DNA from: Parietaria judaica
Taxonomy: Eukaryota; Streptophyta; Magnoliopsida; Rosales; Urticaceae
DNA: 64,000 nt
Direction of reading: 5' to 3'
Assembly: GCA_954871525.1 (NCBI GenBank)
Contig: OX940865.1
Coordinates: forward strand, 23,606,420-23,670,419
The notes beneath the pieces were generated by a model. The model was not told the DNA's origin, ran no database searches, and saw only the letters and a program-made list of their open reading frames with translations. The position numbers were made by a program, and so were the translations under genes. Positions within the stretch are counted from its first letter, which is position 1; each line of letters starts with the position of its first letter. This document shows positions 34,401 through 46,001 of the stretch, piece by piece.

Positions 34401-37400
34401 AGTGAAGCATCGTTTACATAAAAGTCGATATAAATAACACGTGACACCTTCACTGAAACGAGAATGATGAATAAAAATATGTTAAGGTTTTTTAGCAAAA
34501 TTTAGCAAAATGTTTGGAAATCACAGGCATGGGCCCCAATAGATTAATAATTTTATTTCAGTTAAACAATTTTGTTTCGGACAAATCAGATTAACACTTT
34601 TATTATATTAGTAACACAAATTTTTAGTTCAAAAGAATAAGATTAAGGACGATCGGGTTAGATGTTTGTGAGAATTGCGAAAAGCGAGTTAAATTGTAAT
34701 ATAAGTAACTTCTAAAGTTTGATTTTAACAAAGAGCCAATCTCTATAAATTTAAATTATAACGAAAACAGTTTAAATTTCCATGGTAATTACGTTGTTAA
34801 ATTCAGCTGCATTATTAAAAGAACGGATAATAGCCCCAACCTTTAGCATACTAGCCAGGTCTCCATAAGTTTGTTCAAACTTGACGAACCGTTTCCAAAC
34901 CTGCAAAGAAAAATAAACTACAGTTAAATTCGAAATATAGATGCATAAATACAGAATTAATACTAATTAGGTCAGAGAGTCCTCCAAGAAATTAAAGAAA
35001 CTACCAAAAAAGATCATAGTCCTAGAAAACATAGACACCATAAATTGCCCATAATGACCTTATAATTGAACGGATACGAGAATATAGAAGACCTCAATTT
35101 ACTGATAATCCTCAAAATTTTCCATAAGATCACAATTCAAAATGCTCGATACAATACAAGCGTCTACATATACTAAAATTTAATTATAAACCTCGAATAA
35201 TTTCTTTTAGTACCGCAATATAAAAAGCTTGATATAAAAAATCCAAATCTACATAATTTTAACCAAGAATGCTTGAACTCTCTCTCTTAGTACCACAACT
35301 TTAGAGGCTTCAAAGAAAGAATGAAAAGAAAAAACATGAATATATAGTCACATTTACTGATATTTACCTCTACTGAATCTTTCGGAGGTAGTGAACTAAG
35401 CGCTCGCTCAAACAAAGCACGGATATTACGATCATCGTTTATACGACCCAAGAATTCTGCATACCTGTCATGATTTATGATAGAGTATTAACTTTCAAGA
35501 CAATATGAATTAGATTTAAGAGTATCACAAGAATATAAGAGCATAGAGAAGGCATTTGATTAAACTGCATGTTACACTTTAATAACAATATATGCCTTCA
35601 GTACCAAGAATCGATCCGGATTCAATGAAGCTCACAGACTATATAGAGAACATCATATTTGCGACAAACTGATATAGAAACGAGTGAAATCTTCGTCTTT
35701 TTACTACTTAATTCAAGTAATTTCAAAAATTGCCGTTTACGCACTCGAGAATGTAGACTGGCTCGTGCATAAAGCGCTTCATCCCAGCTTCAAAAACTTT
35801 GTGTGCCATCTGCAACATTTGTAAAGAGAATTTTTTTATAAAACCATCAATATGAAACATGGCCAGCCTAGCCGGTTTCCTAACCAGTATGATGGCTTTT
35901 AAGAAATAAAAACATAATTTTATTTTTCAAATCAGATTCTTATGTCCAATTATCCGTTGTTCATACTCCAAATCAAGATAACATCCTAACGAAAATAGTA
36001 TAGGTTAACTAACCCTAAAGCTAATAATATTAAAGAAAACTTAATATTAATACAGCTCTAAAGTTTTATTAATATTAAACTTAAAAAAAAAATTATAATA
36101 GAACTGATGAACCGGTTTCGGAGTTCGGACCAAAAACGGATACATGCACCTTTCTAAACTTTTATACAGATTTTTCGGCAGAAAACTCTAACCGCTACGT
36201 TTAGCATTAGACCATCCATGGGCAAAGAAGTGGCCGGCATTTTAATTTGATCAGTGGAAGGAAAAAATGAGCAAACACGTTCACACAAATTAATTATTTA
36301 TTTATTTAACTTTTGTGGTTCATAGAACACATTTCCACTCTACTTCTCCCCACTCATGTCATTTGCAAATTACGAATCATCGATGCAACAACTTAGTCGT
36401 AGTAACAAGGGAAGCCTCAGCACGGCCCTCATATAAACGGATGATATTGAAAAGATAAGATTTACTTAATAGATAATATAATATAAAAAATAAAAATAAA
36501 AACCTTTGGATCCTTGTCAAGGCAAAAGGCCATCATTGCATATGCAACATAAACATGGTATGTGCAATTTGGGGATTGCCAAACATCTTGAAAGCACTTT
36601 CGAGCCGCTTCAACGCCCTCAGTCCTCCTAAGAAACCGAATAAACTGAAACATAAAAGATCAATATTTAGAATTAATAGTAGTAGTTATTTTAGCTGATT
36701 ATGTTATATTATTAAATTGGTTATTTAGAAATTGAATATGCTATTGATTTGATAAAAGTATTCAGAAAATTCCCTAGACACAACACAATAAGATGCTTTA
36801 ATGAATGGTCAAAATCACAATACAAGCTTTTAATACCAACACTCTACTAGACCCGCATATTTCTCATTAATCGTAATTTCTTTAACTAAGGGTATTTTAG
36901 GTGTACGGTTAATAAAGGATATCTAAGTCTATATAAAGAGTTCATTGTAAGGGTTAGCGGTCAGGTTTGATCAGTGAAAACTCTTATTGATCGTCATTGG
37001 GAGAGTTTCCCGTTTAAATCTCGAATTAGAGACCGAGGTATCATTTATCAATAAAATATTTTAGTTTTGGTTTGATTATTGCTTCGGCTCCTATCCCACT
37101 CATCTCCATTTTCTCATTAACGAATCATGATATGATCCTAAAACCCAAGAAAACATAAACTGTAAAATATTGTTTCTAAGCAAATTATTTACTTGTATAT
37201 GTGCCAGAGCCGTCGCATTAACACCGTCCCCGAGAAGGCTCTCGTATATCATCTTTGCAGACTGCGAGAAACAAAATGCAAATTCAAATCCAGACCAAAG
37301 AAATTACCCAAATTTAAGCCATAAAACCGAAGAATTTCACGGATTAATATACAGATTTCTAAGATGCTGATACCTGTATTGCTCCGCGGGATTCTTCTAA

Positions 37401-40400
37401 CTCTGCATAGGCATAGCTTAACATCTCTGAATCTGATAAGAATAAAATACCAGTGAGTCTAATAGGCTCGCTATTTTGACGTACAAGAGGAGGGGCGATT
37501 CGGTAATTTAGCTTTTTAGTTCAAGTCTTTTAATAGTTTTTCCTATTTTATAATTATGTCATTTAATTAATCAGGTATAGGAAATAATTGGCCTATGATT
37601 TGCAAGCATATAAGCGCCGACATTTCCCGTTAAACTTGCTCGTCTAAACAATTTATTCTCATTTTCGGTTGCATTTCGATATCTGGTATTATCATTTTCT
37701 TACAAGAGAAATGTTGGAAGTTACAAACTGAGTAATGAGAAAATATAAACTAATTCGGGAACCAAAATGAGAAACATGAGATACAAAGTAGAGAATTACC
37801 GGGAAGAGCCTTCAAAGCTCTCTGAAACACTTTAACTGCAGAATCTACCGAACCACATTTTGCAAGCCAGGTGGCGTACTCGTACCATATATCCGGATAG
37901 TGGTACAAATGCATCAGACACTGGATAATATCAACTGTGTGCATTAAAATTCAAGTATACATGGAACAAGGTGGTAATGCTCATATGGTTCGTCAACTCA
38001 CTGAATCGAAAGTCTAGATCTACATTTTATATTATAGTTCATAAATAGACTGACTCGAAAGTCTTGTTCTACATATAATTATATGAACCATAATTCTATA
38101 TAACTCATAAATATATGCTCACATAGATTATAAATTCGCTTGAAAGGATTAAGCAATTTGTATATAAGAATATGAATCATGACTTCAAATAACCAAATTA
38201 ACTGAACTAAAGACACCTACATACGAGTACTCTCGAAAGTCGTGGTCCTTTCGAGAGATTGGGTGGGTTCTCTTTAAGGAGTAGTCCTTGCTATTTTCTA
38301 TGTTTCTTATGGTAGAGTTTTGGTCTATATAGCCAGACCGAGTGTTGGACTGGTTGATTGTAAACCATTCTCTAGCCTTGCATTGTAATCTATTTCTATT
38401 TATATAATCGTTGTTGTTTTTTTTTTTTGTTTTTTTTTTTTTTTTTTAAAGACACCTACATTTACCATTGTATAGCATATATATTTTATCCAAGAATATA
38501 ATAGTGTTTAATTTAGTATTTTAATTCTGTTTCGCCGTTTTTAGATGTTCTCGAATATTATCATTCACTCAGGTATAATAATATCTTCTCATAATTCTCT
38601 CAATCAATTGCATATATATTTATAGATAGAGTAATATATGAAAATTACTCAATTTATTTATAGTATCTTGACATACACATAATTTTTTTATATTCATTTC
38701 CTTATTTTTATAGGTAGAGTTTTATATGATTTGAAAAGAAAATAGATGAAAAAATATTCATCGTTTATTTTCCTCTACCTGCTCGTATGTTAACGTGATT
38801 CTCTTGTTGGATGATGCACTATCTATCCTTTGCGGGTTTCCTCTGAGATATACGATGAGAATAGATCGAAATCAAAATCAAAATGAGAAACACTGTATAT
38901 AAAGTGAGGGTCTATCACATTGATAAGATATAAAAATATTACAGTATCATACTAAATCCACATGATATTTTTCAAGTCTTTATTAGTAAAACAAGTTTTA
39001 CAGATTTAATTTGTAGGGTTAAGTGATATAATTATGAATATCATTACATAATAATGAGGTGACGACATATACACTCGGCTGCTAATCCTAATACAAAAGG
39101 AAACTAGCTAATTAGTTATAGTTACACTAGTCACTAAATATAATTAATATTTACACAATAGTCCGTAACCTTCTCTATTTGTACAAAATAAAGAGAGATG
39201 AATAATTCTAATACAGAAAATGAAGCAAATCTCTTACTTTTCAAAAGTCAACAACTTTCTCCATGCAATCCATTGCATTTCTTCCTGCAATAGTAAAGAT
39301 AAAAGTTTTACTCTTGAAACCGAGAATTCCGGGTTTTGGAGGTAAGAAATAACAAGAAACGGGGTTATTACCGGTACCAGTTAGAAAACCTGTTCCTGGA
39401 AATCCAGTTGACAAGATATAAGAATCTAATCGGAACACGATACCGATTTTGATTTTTTTTTAAAAGGTTACTTGTTACCGAATTCACCCCTACTTGTTAT
39501 AAAAGATTAAAAGTTATCGAACATTGCCTTATGAGACCCGGTGGGCGGTACCGCAAGCATATTGAAGTCGATATCATCTATGTATTTCTTCCTCTCCCTA
39601 TAAACAGCTCTTGCACTGTTAAACTTAGGCTGATAGTCCGATACTAATGACTTCGCCTGCATAATAACACCAATTTAAAATTGAAGAAATTTAAATTAGC
39701 ACAATTTGTGGATACATAAATATATATATACACATATATATGTATAGGCACAAACAAACATTCACTGCACATTGTAAATTGTGGAACTTTGATGAGAAAT
39801 AAATATTCTTTCTTATTGCTAATTGAACCCGGAAGTTACAGTCTAACCCCAATTATGATCTGAAATAAATCAAATCTGAATAACGATAAATCGCCATGAA
39901 TATACCTAACTATATTAAGCCAAAAATAAAGTTATTCAGCATATTTCTATCAAAAGTACTGTACCTGCTGACGGCCAACGGAATTTTCAAAATTTTCGTA
40001 ATCCCTCCAAAGTTGTTCTATGTTGTGAGTGGGAGTTACAATGGCATTTTGATATGCTCTCCTCACAGCAATCAGCCTCGATTCGTCAGTTGGATTCAAT
40101 GGCTAAAATATATCCGTAACACAAAATAGTGTGAACAAAGGCAAAAGCTATGATGGACTTGTTAAGCTCATTAATTCAATTCACAATATTGATCTACACT
40201 TGTCTACTATAATAGTACATATATTACTAATTTACCTGTGATATTAATAGTAATTATGACGCTTATTTCATAGAGAAGAAACATACCGGCAAAGACTTTA
40301 AGAAAGCGATATACTCTATCCATAAAGGTCCGGATGCGATATCAGCTCCTAATGTCAATTCAATAATGTTATTTAATTCATTTATGCTCTAAATACATAA

Positions 40401-41740
40401 TGGGAATACATAAATTCCTATACATTTACATTAAACATATAAATTTGAAAAAAAGGCCTGATTGATGAGGAGAAAACACACCAATAAAGTTAATCATAAA
40501 GTCGAACGCCTTTCTGGTTTCTTCTAGACCCTCCGCCCCTCTCATGTCGTTGACCTTTCTTATGAATTTGATGTAGCACCGCCTAAATCCCGATACATTT
40601 ACATAAATAATTGACCCCGAACATGAAAAATATCATCAAGGATGCATAGTTCATCAGATCAACATGGAATAAATTCAGTCACATAGCATACCAAAGTGGA
40701 ACATGGAAACAATTTAATAAGCATCGGCTAAAAATCTGTTTTATCGCATCATCGTTGTTCACGGCCATGTACGCCTCCGCATATTGCTTCCAATACTTTG
40801 CCTGGAGATGCAATGAGTGTCAAAATCCAAAGAAGTAATACCACGAAAATTTTCAATTCTTACTATTCTTTAATGTGTTTAGACTGGCAAGTGTGAGGTG
40901 ACGAACGATTATGATAATCCGAGCCGTTCATCCGAGCTTCATAATCGCAACCATTCGGAAAATCAAACTTGAACGATCGACCAAGTAAACAAGGGGATCA
41001 ACCCCAACCATTCTAGTTCGTATACTTCGAATAATGAAGATAACCCAAAATCTACTTATCATTTTTGGACACATAACCGGAAACCGAATTTTAAACCAGA
41101 TATCCCCATATCGAGTACCTAATCTTATCTGTAAAAACCGAATACCCCGAATAAAAACCCAATACCCACATATCATTCGGTAGCGGTATTCGTTTTAAAC
41201 CACATTTACCGCATATGTATATTATAATTACAGCCCCTAGCATCATAAACTTACTACTTAGTATCACTTTCTTTCAGCACGTTTATGAGTTTGATTAATG
41301 TTCAATACATAGGAATTGGTCGCCAAAACAAGCTGAAAGAGCTTACAGCTGTGGGAAACACCGTGAGAAGTTGCTCGTAAATCGAAGCCGCCTCCGAAAT
41401 CGGCAAACGCTATACAATTGCAGAGAGAGTACGAGATCAACGCGAATTCCAATTTCTTCAATTACAGATTTCGAAGCAAAAAGAAAAAAAATGACAATGT
41501 ATAAAATTGTTCAACGTACGAGGGCTCGGTTGGCTTTGATCTCAGCTGCTTCGACATTGTATCTATCATCAACCGCTTTCTCACTTGTCTTCTTCTCCTA
41601 CGAATTACGCGTTTCGCAACACGAGAACGAGCGAAAACGGAACCAGAATCAGTGAAAAGCTTCTTGTGAGAAGGATTGAGCTTCGAGAAGGAGCTTACCT
41701 TTGGCTCTGTTTTCTCGAGAGGATCGTTCATGGATGCCAT
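31481..41740 (-). CDS. CSTF77: Cleavage stimulation factor subunit 77 (CstF-77 / Rna14 homologue), 23 exons
   Basis: This nuclear scaffold of the cleavage stimulation factor acts in mRNA 3'-end cleavage and polyadenylation. Minus-strand exons: 41740-41699, 41588-41520, 41409-41347, 40801-40692, 40582-40482, 40348-40287, 40102-39965, 39656-39528, 39284-39238, 38842-38779, 37920-37800, 37432-37374, 37261-37193, 36644-36504, 35809-35745, 35464-35368, 34900-34841, 34182-34036, 33454-33391, 33304-33233, 33101-32943, 32338-32168, 31641-31481. Phases close to give 736 residues, the usual plant size. HAT repeats fill the N-terminal two thirds (for example YWKQYAEAYMAVNNDDAIKQ and VWKRFVKFEQTYGDLASMLK). 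A hinge follows, then the C-terminal GPTPNVDVVLSICLQSNIP segment that in the family contacts CstF-64. Exon 8 ends at a GC donor (AAG|GCAATG). The gene is intact. Confidence 0.93.
33731..33767. repeat. Perfect 15-bp inverted repeat in CSTF77 intron 18
   Basis: TCTTGAAAACTGGTT at 33731-33745 and its exact reverse complement at 33753-33767, with a 7-nt loop. It would form a strong hairpin in the intron RNA. Related CAGTTTT phrases follow to about 33850. Confidence 0.8.
38240..38450. other. Possible retroelement remnant in CSTF77 intron 10
   Basis: A block with TCTATATAGCC at about 38321 and a downstream CATTGTAATCTATTTC phrase followed by long T runs looks like the end of an LTR or similar element. 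No boundaries were found. Confidence 0.25.
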
Positions 41741-42679
41741 TGATTTTTTTGGCGAAAAAAGAATAAAGAATTGGTGGGTCAGAGAGAGTGATTACAAGCC
41801 GAAATGGGTTTCTGAATTCGAGAAGATTTTAGCGAGAAAGTTGGAAACTTTCTCGGAACAATGGTGCACGGGATTAGAACCAGTGGAGAAACAAGAACAA
41901 GCTTCTATTTTTATTTTTTATTGAGGCAAATTATTATTTATTGTTAATTCTTTTTCAGTGTTTATAATTAAATTGGGTTTTTCTTTCCAAAAAAAATAAA
42001 ATTAAATTGGGTTTTAAAATTTGTGAATTCTTAAACACCATTTACTCAAGGATAATTGCTCGGTTTTAATGAAAAAGATGTCCTTTCAGCTCGACGAGAT
42101 TAATAGCGAGAATCCAATACGATCCAAGGGAGAAAATTATAAATAGAGAGCAAAAACTTGAGTTTTTCTTTTTGTACTAAATAAATGCAAATTAGAAATG
42201 AATTTCTTAAAAATAAAAAAAATAACTTAGAGTCGAAATTTTTTCACATGTTATTTCGTGACCAGAGAAGTGAAATTTACCCTCAACACTTTTCATCAAA
42301 ATTTGCTAGCCATACCCGGTTTCTCAAATATATACGGAATCCAACTTAGATTACACGGTCTAATTTTAATTTTTGATCAATTTTATTTTAGTTAATCATA
42401 ATTAGATTTAGTATAATAGTATTAGGCATTAACTTTTATTTTTCAATTTTCGATTTTTTTTTCAATAATTATTGAAAGTGGTGGAAATTTGTAGGTTGAA
42501 ATAATATGCTAACTTATTCTTACTATTATTTGGAAACATAAAAGTATTTGAACCAAAAATAAATCTAAAAATATATAAATGTATTTATATATCTATATAT
42601 ATTTATACATATATGAAGATTGGAAAATACTAAACTCTAGATTCTTAAACCCTCTTGGGAGCTGAAGCCGACCATTTCC
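41741..42679. promoter_or_regulatory. Shared 939-bp intergenic (bidirectional promoter) region
   Basis: The start codons of CSTF77 (minus) and the SET-domain gene (plus) are 939 bp apart and face outward, so both promoters must lie here. A telo-box-like AAACCCT lies at about 42647 in the presumed leader of the SET gene. TA-rich sequence at about 42575-42612 could supply its TATA element. Assignment of single sites is inference. Confidence 0.5.
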
Positions 42680-45125
42680 ATGGCGACGAGGCGAGTGCGA
42701 GCCTTCAAGCGGTGGATGAAGTCGCAGGGCTTCGACTGGAGCGACGCCCTCGACCTCCGCGACTGCCCGGCCACCGGCGCTCTCGCCGTGCTCGCGCTCT
42801 CCGACCTGGCCGAGGGCGACGCCGTGGCGGCGATCCCGAAGCGCGCGTGCCTCACCGTCCGCACCAGCGCCGCGCGCGAGCTCGTCGCCGCCGCCGAGCT
42901 GGGCGGGTACCTGGGGCTGTCCGTGGCGCTGATGTTCGAGCGCAGCCTGGGCGAGGCCTCCCTCTGGGCTCCGTACCTCCGCCTCTTGCCCTACCACGAG
43001 TGCTTGCCCTTGGTCTGGACTGTTGAAGAACTCGACTCCCTTCTGCGCGGCACGGAGCTGCACAAGGTACATACATCCTCGACGTGTATATGTGTGTATA
43101 TACATTGTATATACAGTGTATCTGTGTGTGATGATATTGGCATTCTAGCATTGGTGATTTGATGGATCGGCGCTGGGTTAGAAAGTGAGGAACTTTGTTT
43201 CATTTAGTATTCCAATAGGAACCGAACCGGATCTGAAAACGTAGTCGAAAATGCGCAGCCAACGGGAAATCCGTCTAAGCGATGATTTCCCGGATACTTT
43301 ATTCCATGATCAACGATAACAATGGGCGTCATTGAAATATATGATATATGGTTGCGCTTAATGTACCGAATATGATCGCGACGTCGATTTTTTAGTGAGT
43401 TCAAAGTGTTTTTTTTTTTTTTTAAGATGGAATGTTCTTTCTTCATATGGTCATTAGGAAATACAATGAAGTTGAGCTACATGTTTACATATGGGTCTTG
43501 TTCTTTGTCTTCTTTCTCAAAAATGGCGCTTTTCTTTTAACGGTTTTCGTGGCTTTGGAGTACATATATGGAGATGTCACAATACATGTTGATGTAGGTA
43601 GACAGTGAAGCAAGACATCTGTCTTATCCACGAGGACTGGGAAGAGACCATTTTACCCCTCTTGGACCTGAAGCCCTTTCAGCTTGATCCGAGCTTCTTC
43701 AGAGTCGAAGACTACTTTGCTGCCAAAACTCTCATCGCTTCACGGTCTTTCGAGATTGACGATTACCACGGTTTCGGGATGGTCCCTTTGGCCGACTTGT
43801 AAGTAGTGTTGTATACCACAATAGTTTATGATATTTATTGCATGTATATTAAAATATGACGGAAATCGACGCACAACATTCACGGCATGGCTGATAATTA
43901 ATTTATCTCGAGTGTCAAATTGAGATGATTTTAGTATACATAAGTTGCTCTTTGTGAGTATTCACATATATTTTATCAATATTCTAGATTCAATCATAAA
44001 ACGGCGGCCGAAGACGTACATTTCACCTCTGTGTCTTCTCACTTGGAATCCGACAGTGAGGCAGAAAGTGGCCAAACGAGTGAGAACTCAGTTATCGATG
44101 ATGAAGGTGAAGGTGAAGATGAAGACGAGGATGACATGGCTGTCTCCGAAGAGAAGTCCACTGGTCAAAGCAAAGAGGAATATCCTCTGGTCTGGGAGGA
44201 TGATCCCGTTGCCCTGGAGATGATCATGATCAAAGATGTCAAAGCTGGTAATGAGGTCAGTTTTCTTCTCTACATGTCCAAATCCTCGGGTTTTCTTAAT
44301 ATATGTTAAATTTGAAAATGCCTATTGTGAATGAAGCTTTTGTGATTTGCTGAGGAAAATATCTCAGATTCAGATTAAGATACTACCCGGAAAAGAAAAA
44401 GAAAAAAGAAAAACACATTCGGCCAACCGAAAATTCATGCTAGACGAGACCCAGTTTGGAAACTAAATTCGCATCATGTTCATTTCTTATTCTGTCAGGT
44501 CTATAACACTTATGGATTACTAGGCAACGCTGCGCTTCTCCACAGATACGGTTTCACAGAGCCAGATAACCCTTTCGACATAGTAAACATCGATTTTGAG
44601 CTAGTTCTCCAATGGGGCGCCTCTTTGTTCTCTAGCCGGCATTGTCGAGCAAGAACGTCTCTGTGGAGAAGATTAGATCATGGCGGTTGCGTCAGCCAGG
44701 ACTCGGAATATTTCGAGATCTCTTTTGACGGAGAACCCCAAGCAGAGCTTCTGATCTTGCTACACATAATGCTCTTGCCGGAAAATAGCTATTCAGAGTT
44801 GGATTTCGCAGTAACGGCCGGCGAGACTCCAGAGAAGATGAAGCAAAGAGGTTTGTTCCCGTTCGGAGGATGTCTGATGAACAAACATGTAGGCCGTGCG
44901 ATTTTGTCGGTTGCGGATTTAAGAGAGAGCCTTTACGGAACAACTTCATTGCAGGACGACATCGAAGCGCTCGAGAGGTGTCGTCCCATTGAAGAGAGGA
45001 AATTGTTCCATTCATTGATGCTTCGGATAAGCGAGAGAAGGATCCTCGAGAGGCTTAGGGCTTATGTCACACGCTCGAGGATTGGGAAGCGAGGATCCAA
45101 GAGGAAGAAGATGAAGAGGGCTTGA
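42680..45125 (+). CDS. SET-domain protein lysine methyltransferase (SETD6 / Rubisco-LSMT-like)
   Basis: Exons 42680-43066, 43602-43798, 43988-44255 and 44499-45125; phases close to give 492 residues. The start ATG lies in ACCATTTCCATGGCG and opens a GC-rich first exon. The family N-terminus is visible (GDAVAAIPKRACLTV), then the split SET domain with the NH motif in LADLFNHK (residues 195-199) and the SAM-pocket/tyrosine segment YNTYGLLGNAALLHRYGF (residues 286-303), followed by a helical substrate-binding domain to about residue 470 and a basic tail (KRGSKRKKMKR) that may be a nuclear signal. Residues about 213-259 are an acidic Ser/Glu/Asp-rich insert. Substrate is not predictable from sequence; nuclear or ribosomal targets are plausible. 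Confidence 0.87.
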
Positions 45126-46001
45126 GATTTTGGTCCATGATTTTTTTGGAAATGTTCTGAGACTGAGAATCTTCCAAGTATGATTCGAATTGAGCTCTTT
45201 TCTTATGATTGGTGATTTCAATGTTGCTTGAGTTACAAGGCAGAACAAATTGGCTTCTTTGGTTACTTGATTAATCTATCGTTTTTTTTTTTTTTTTTTG
45301 GTGATTTAACATATTTCGAAATTGAGTGAAAAGACATGTTTTTTTGCACTCGAAAAAATTGTTGGATAAGTGACTATGTTTCGGTCGATTAATTGTGGAT
45401 AAGTATGAAACGACAATGGTTACCAAGGATAACTTACTGAGAACCAGCCTAACGTCAATAATCAAGGATAACTTACCGAGAACCACCCTAACGTCAATAA
45501 TCGACTGATTATCTATTATCCAATAAATTATATGTAATAATATTTTGATTAAATAATACATTTTCCAGTCAAAAGAGAGCTCACCTCAAGTATAAGAACA
45601 TGTAATTTGTTCATTAAAAAAATATTGTAATGAAATGCTATAATATCTAAGATTTGGGTTCACTATTCGGATTTCTTCCGACCCCCAAGTAGTGCTGGCC
45701 ATCGGCTTCACCTTCCACGGAATACAATGCAATGAGCAATCCGGAGAAGAGCAACATCAGTCCGTGGATGCAAACCATGGATCCGTGAACTGCGTCCCCG
45801 CCTCTCTTAGTCCTCTCACTTTTTTTTTATTAAAACAAGAAAAAGAAACAAAAAAAGCTTGTGGAATGAGCGGAATCCACCAAGTTTTGCGGTAGCGGAA
45901 CGCCACTGAACTCCCAAAATGGAGTGTGGAATTGCAGCTGACGGATACCCCCAATGCAATGTATCCTTGCTTTACAGTGAGGTTGTAAACCCGGAGCAGA
46001 A
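45126..46001. other. Intergenic region between convergent genes
   Basis: Holds the 3' ends of the SET-domain and CemA-like genes. A 40-bp tandem duplication lies at about 45423-45502 (AAGGATAACTTAC plus GAGAACCA plus CCTAACGTCAATAATC, twice). Minus-strand codons at about 45820-45680 include LMLLFSGLLIALYSVEGEADG, a membrane-like stretch, but no start, splice sites or homology that I recognise, so no gene is called. Confidence 0.45.

Noticed and set aside
42593..43151. Minus-strand frames of 99-170 codons opposite the SET gene
   Set aside because: Shadows of the GC-rich first exon of the SET gene.
45680..45820. Minus-strand membrane-like peptide LMLLFSGLLIALYSVEGEADG
   Set aside because: Too short, no splice partners found, family not recognised; mentioned only in the intergenic entry.
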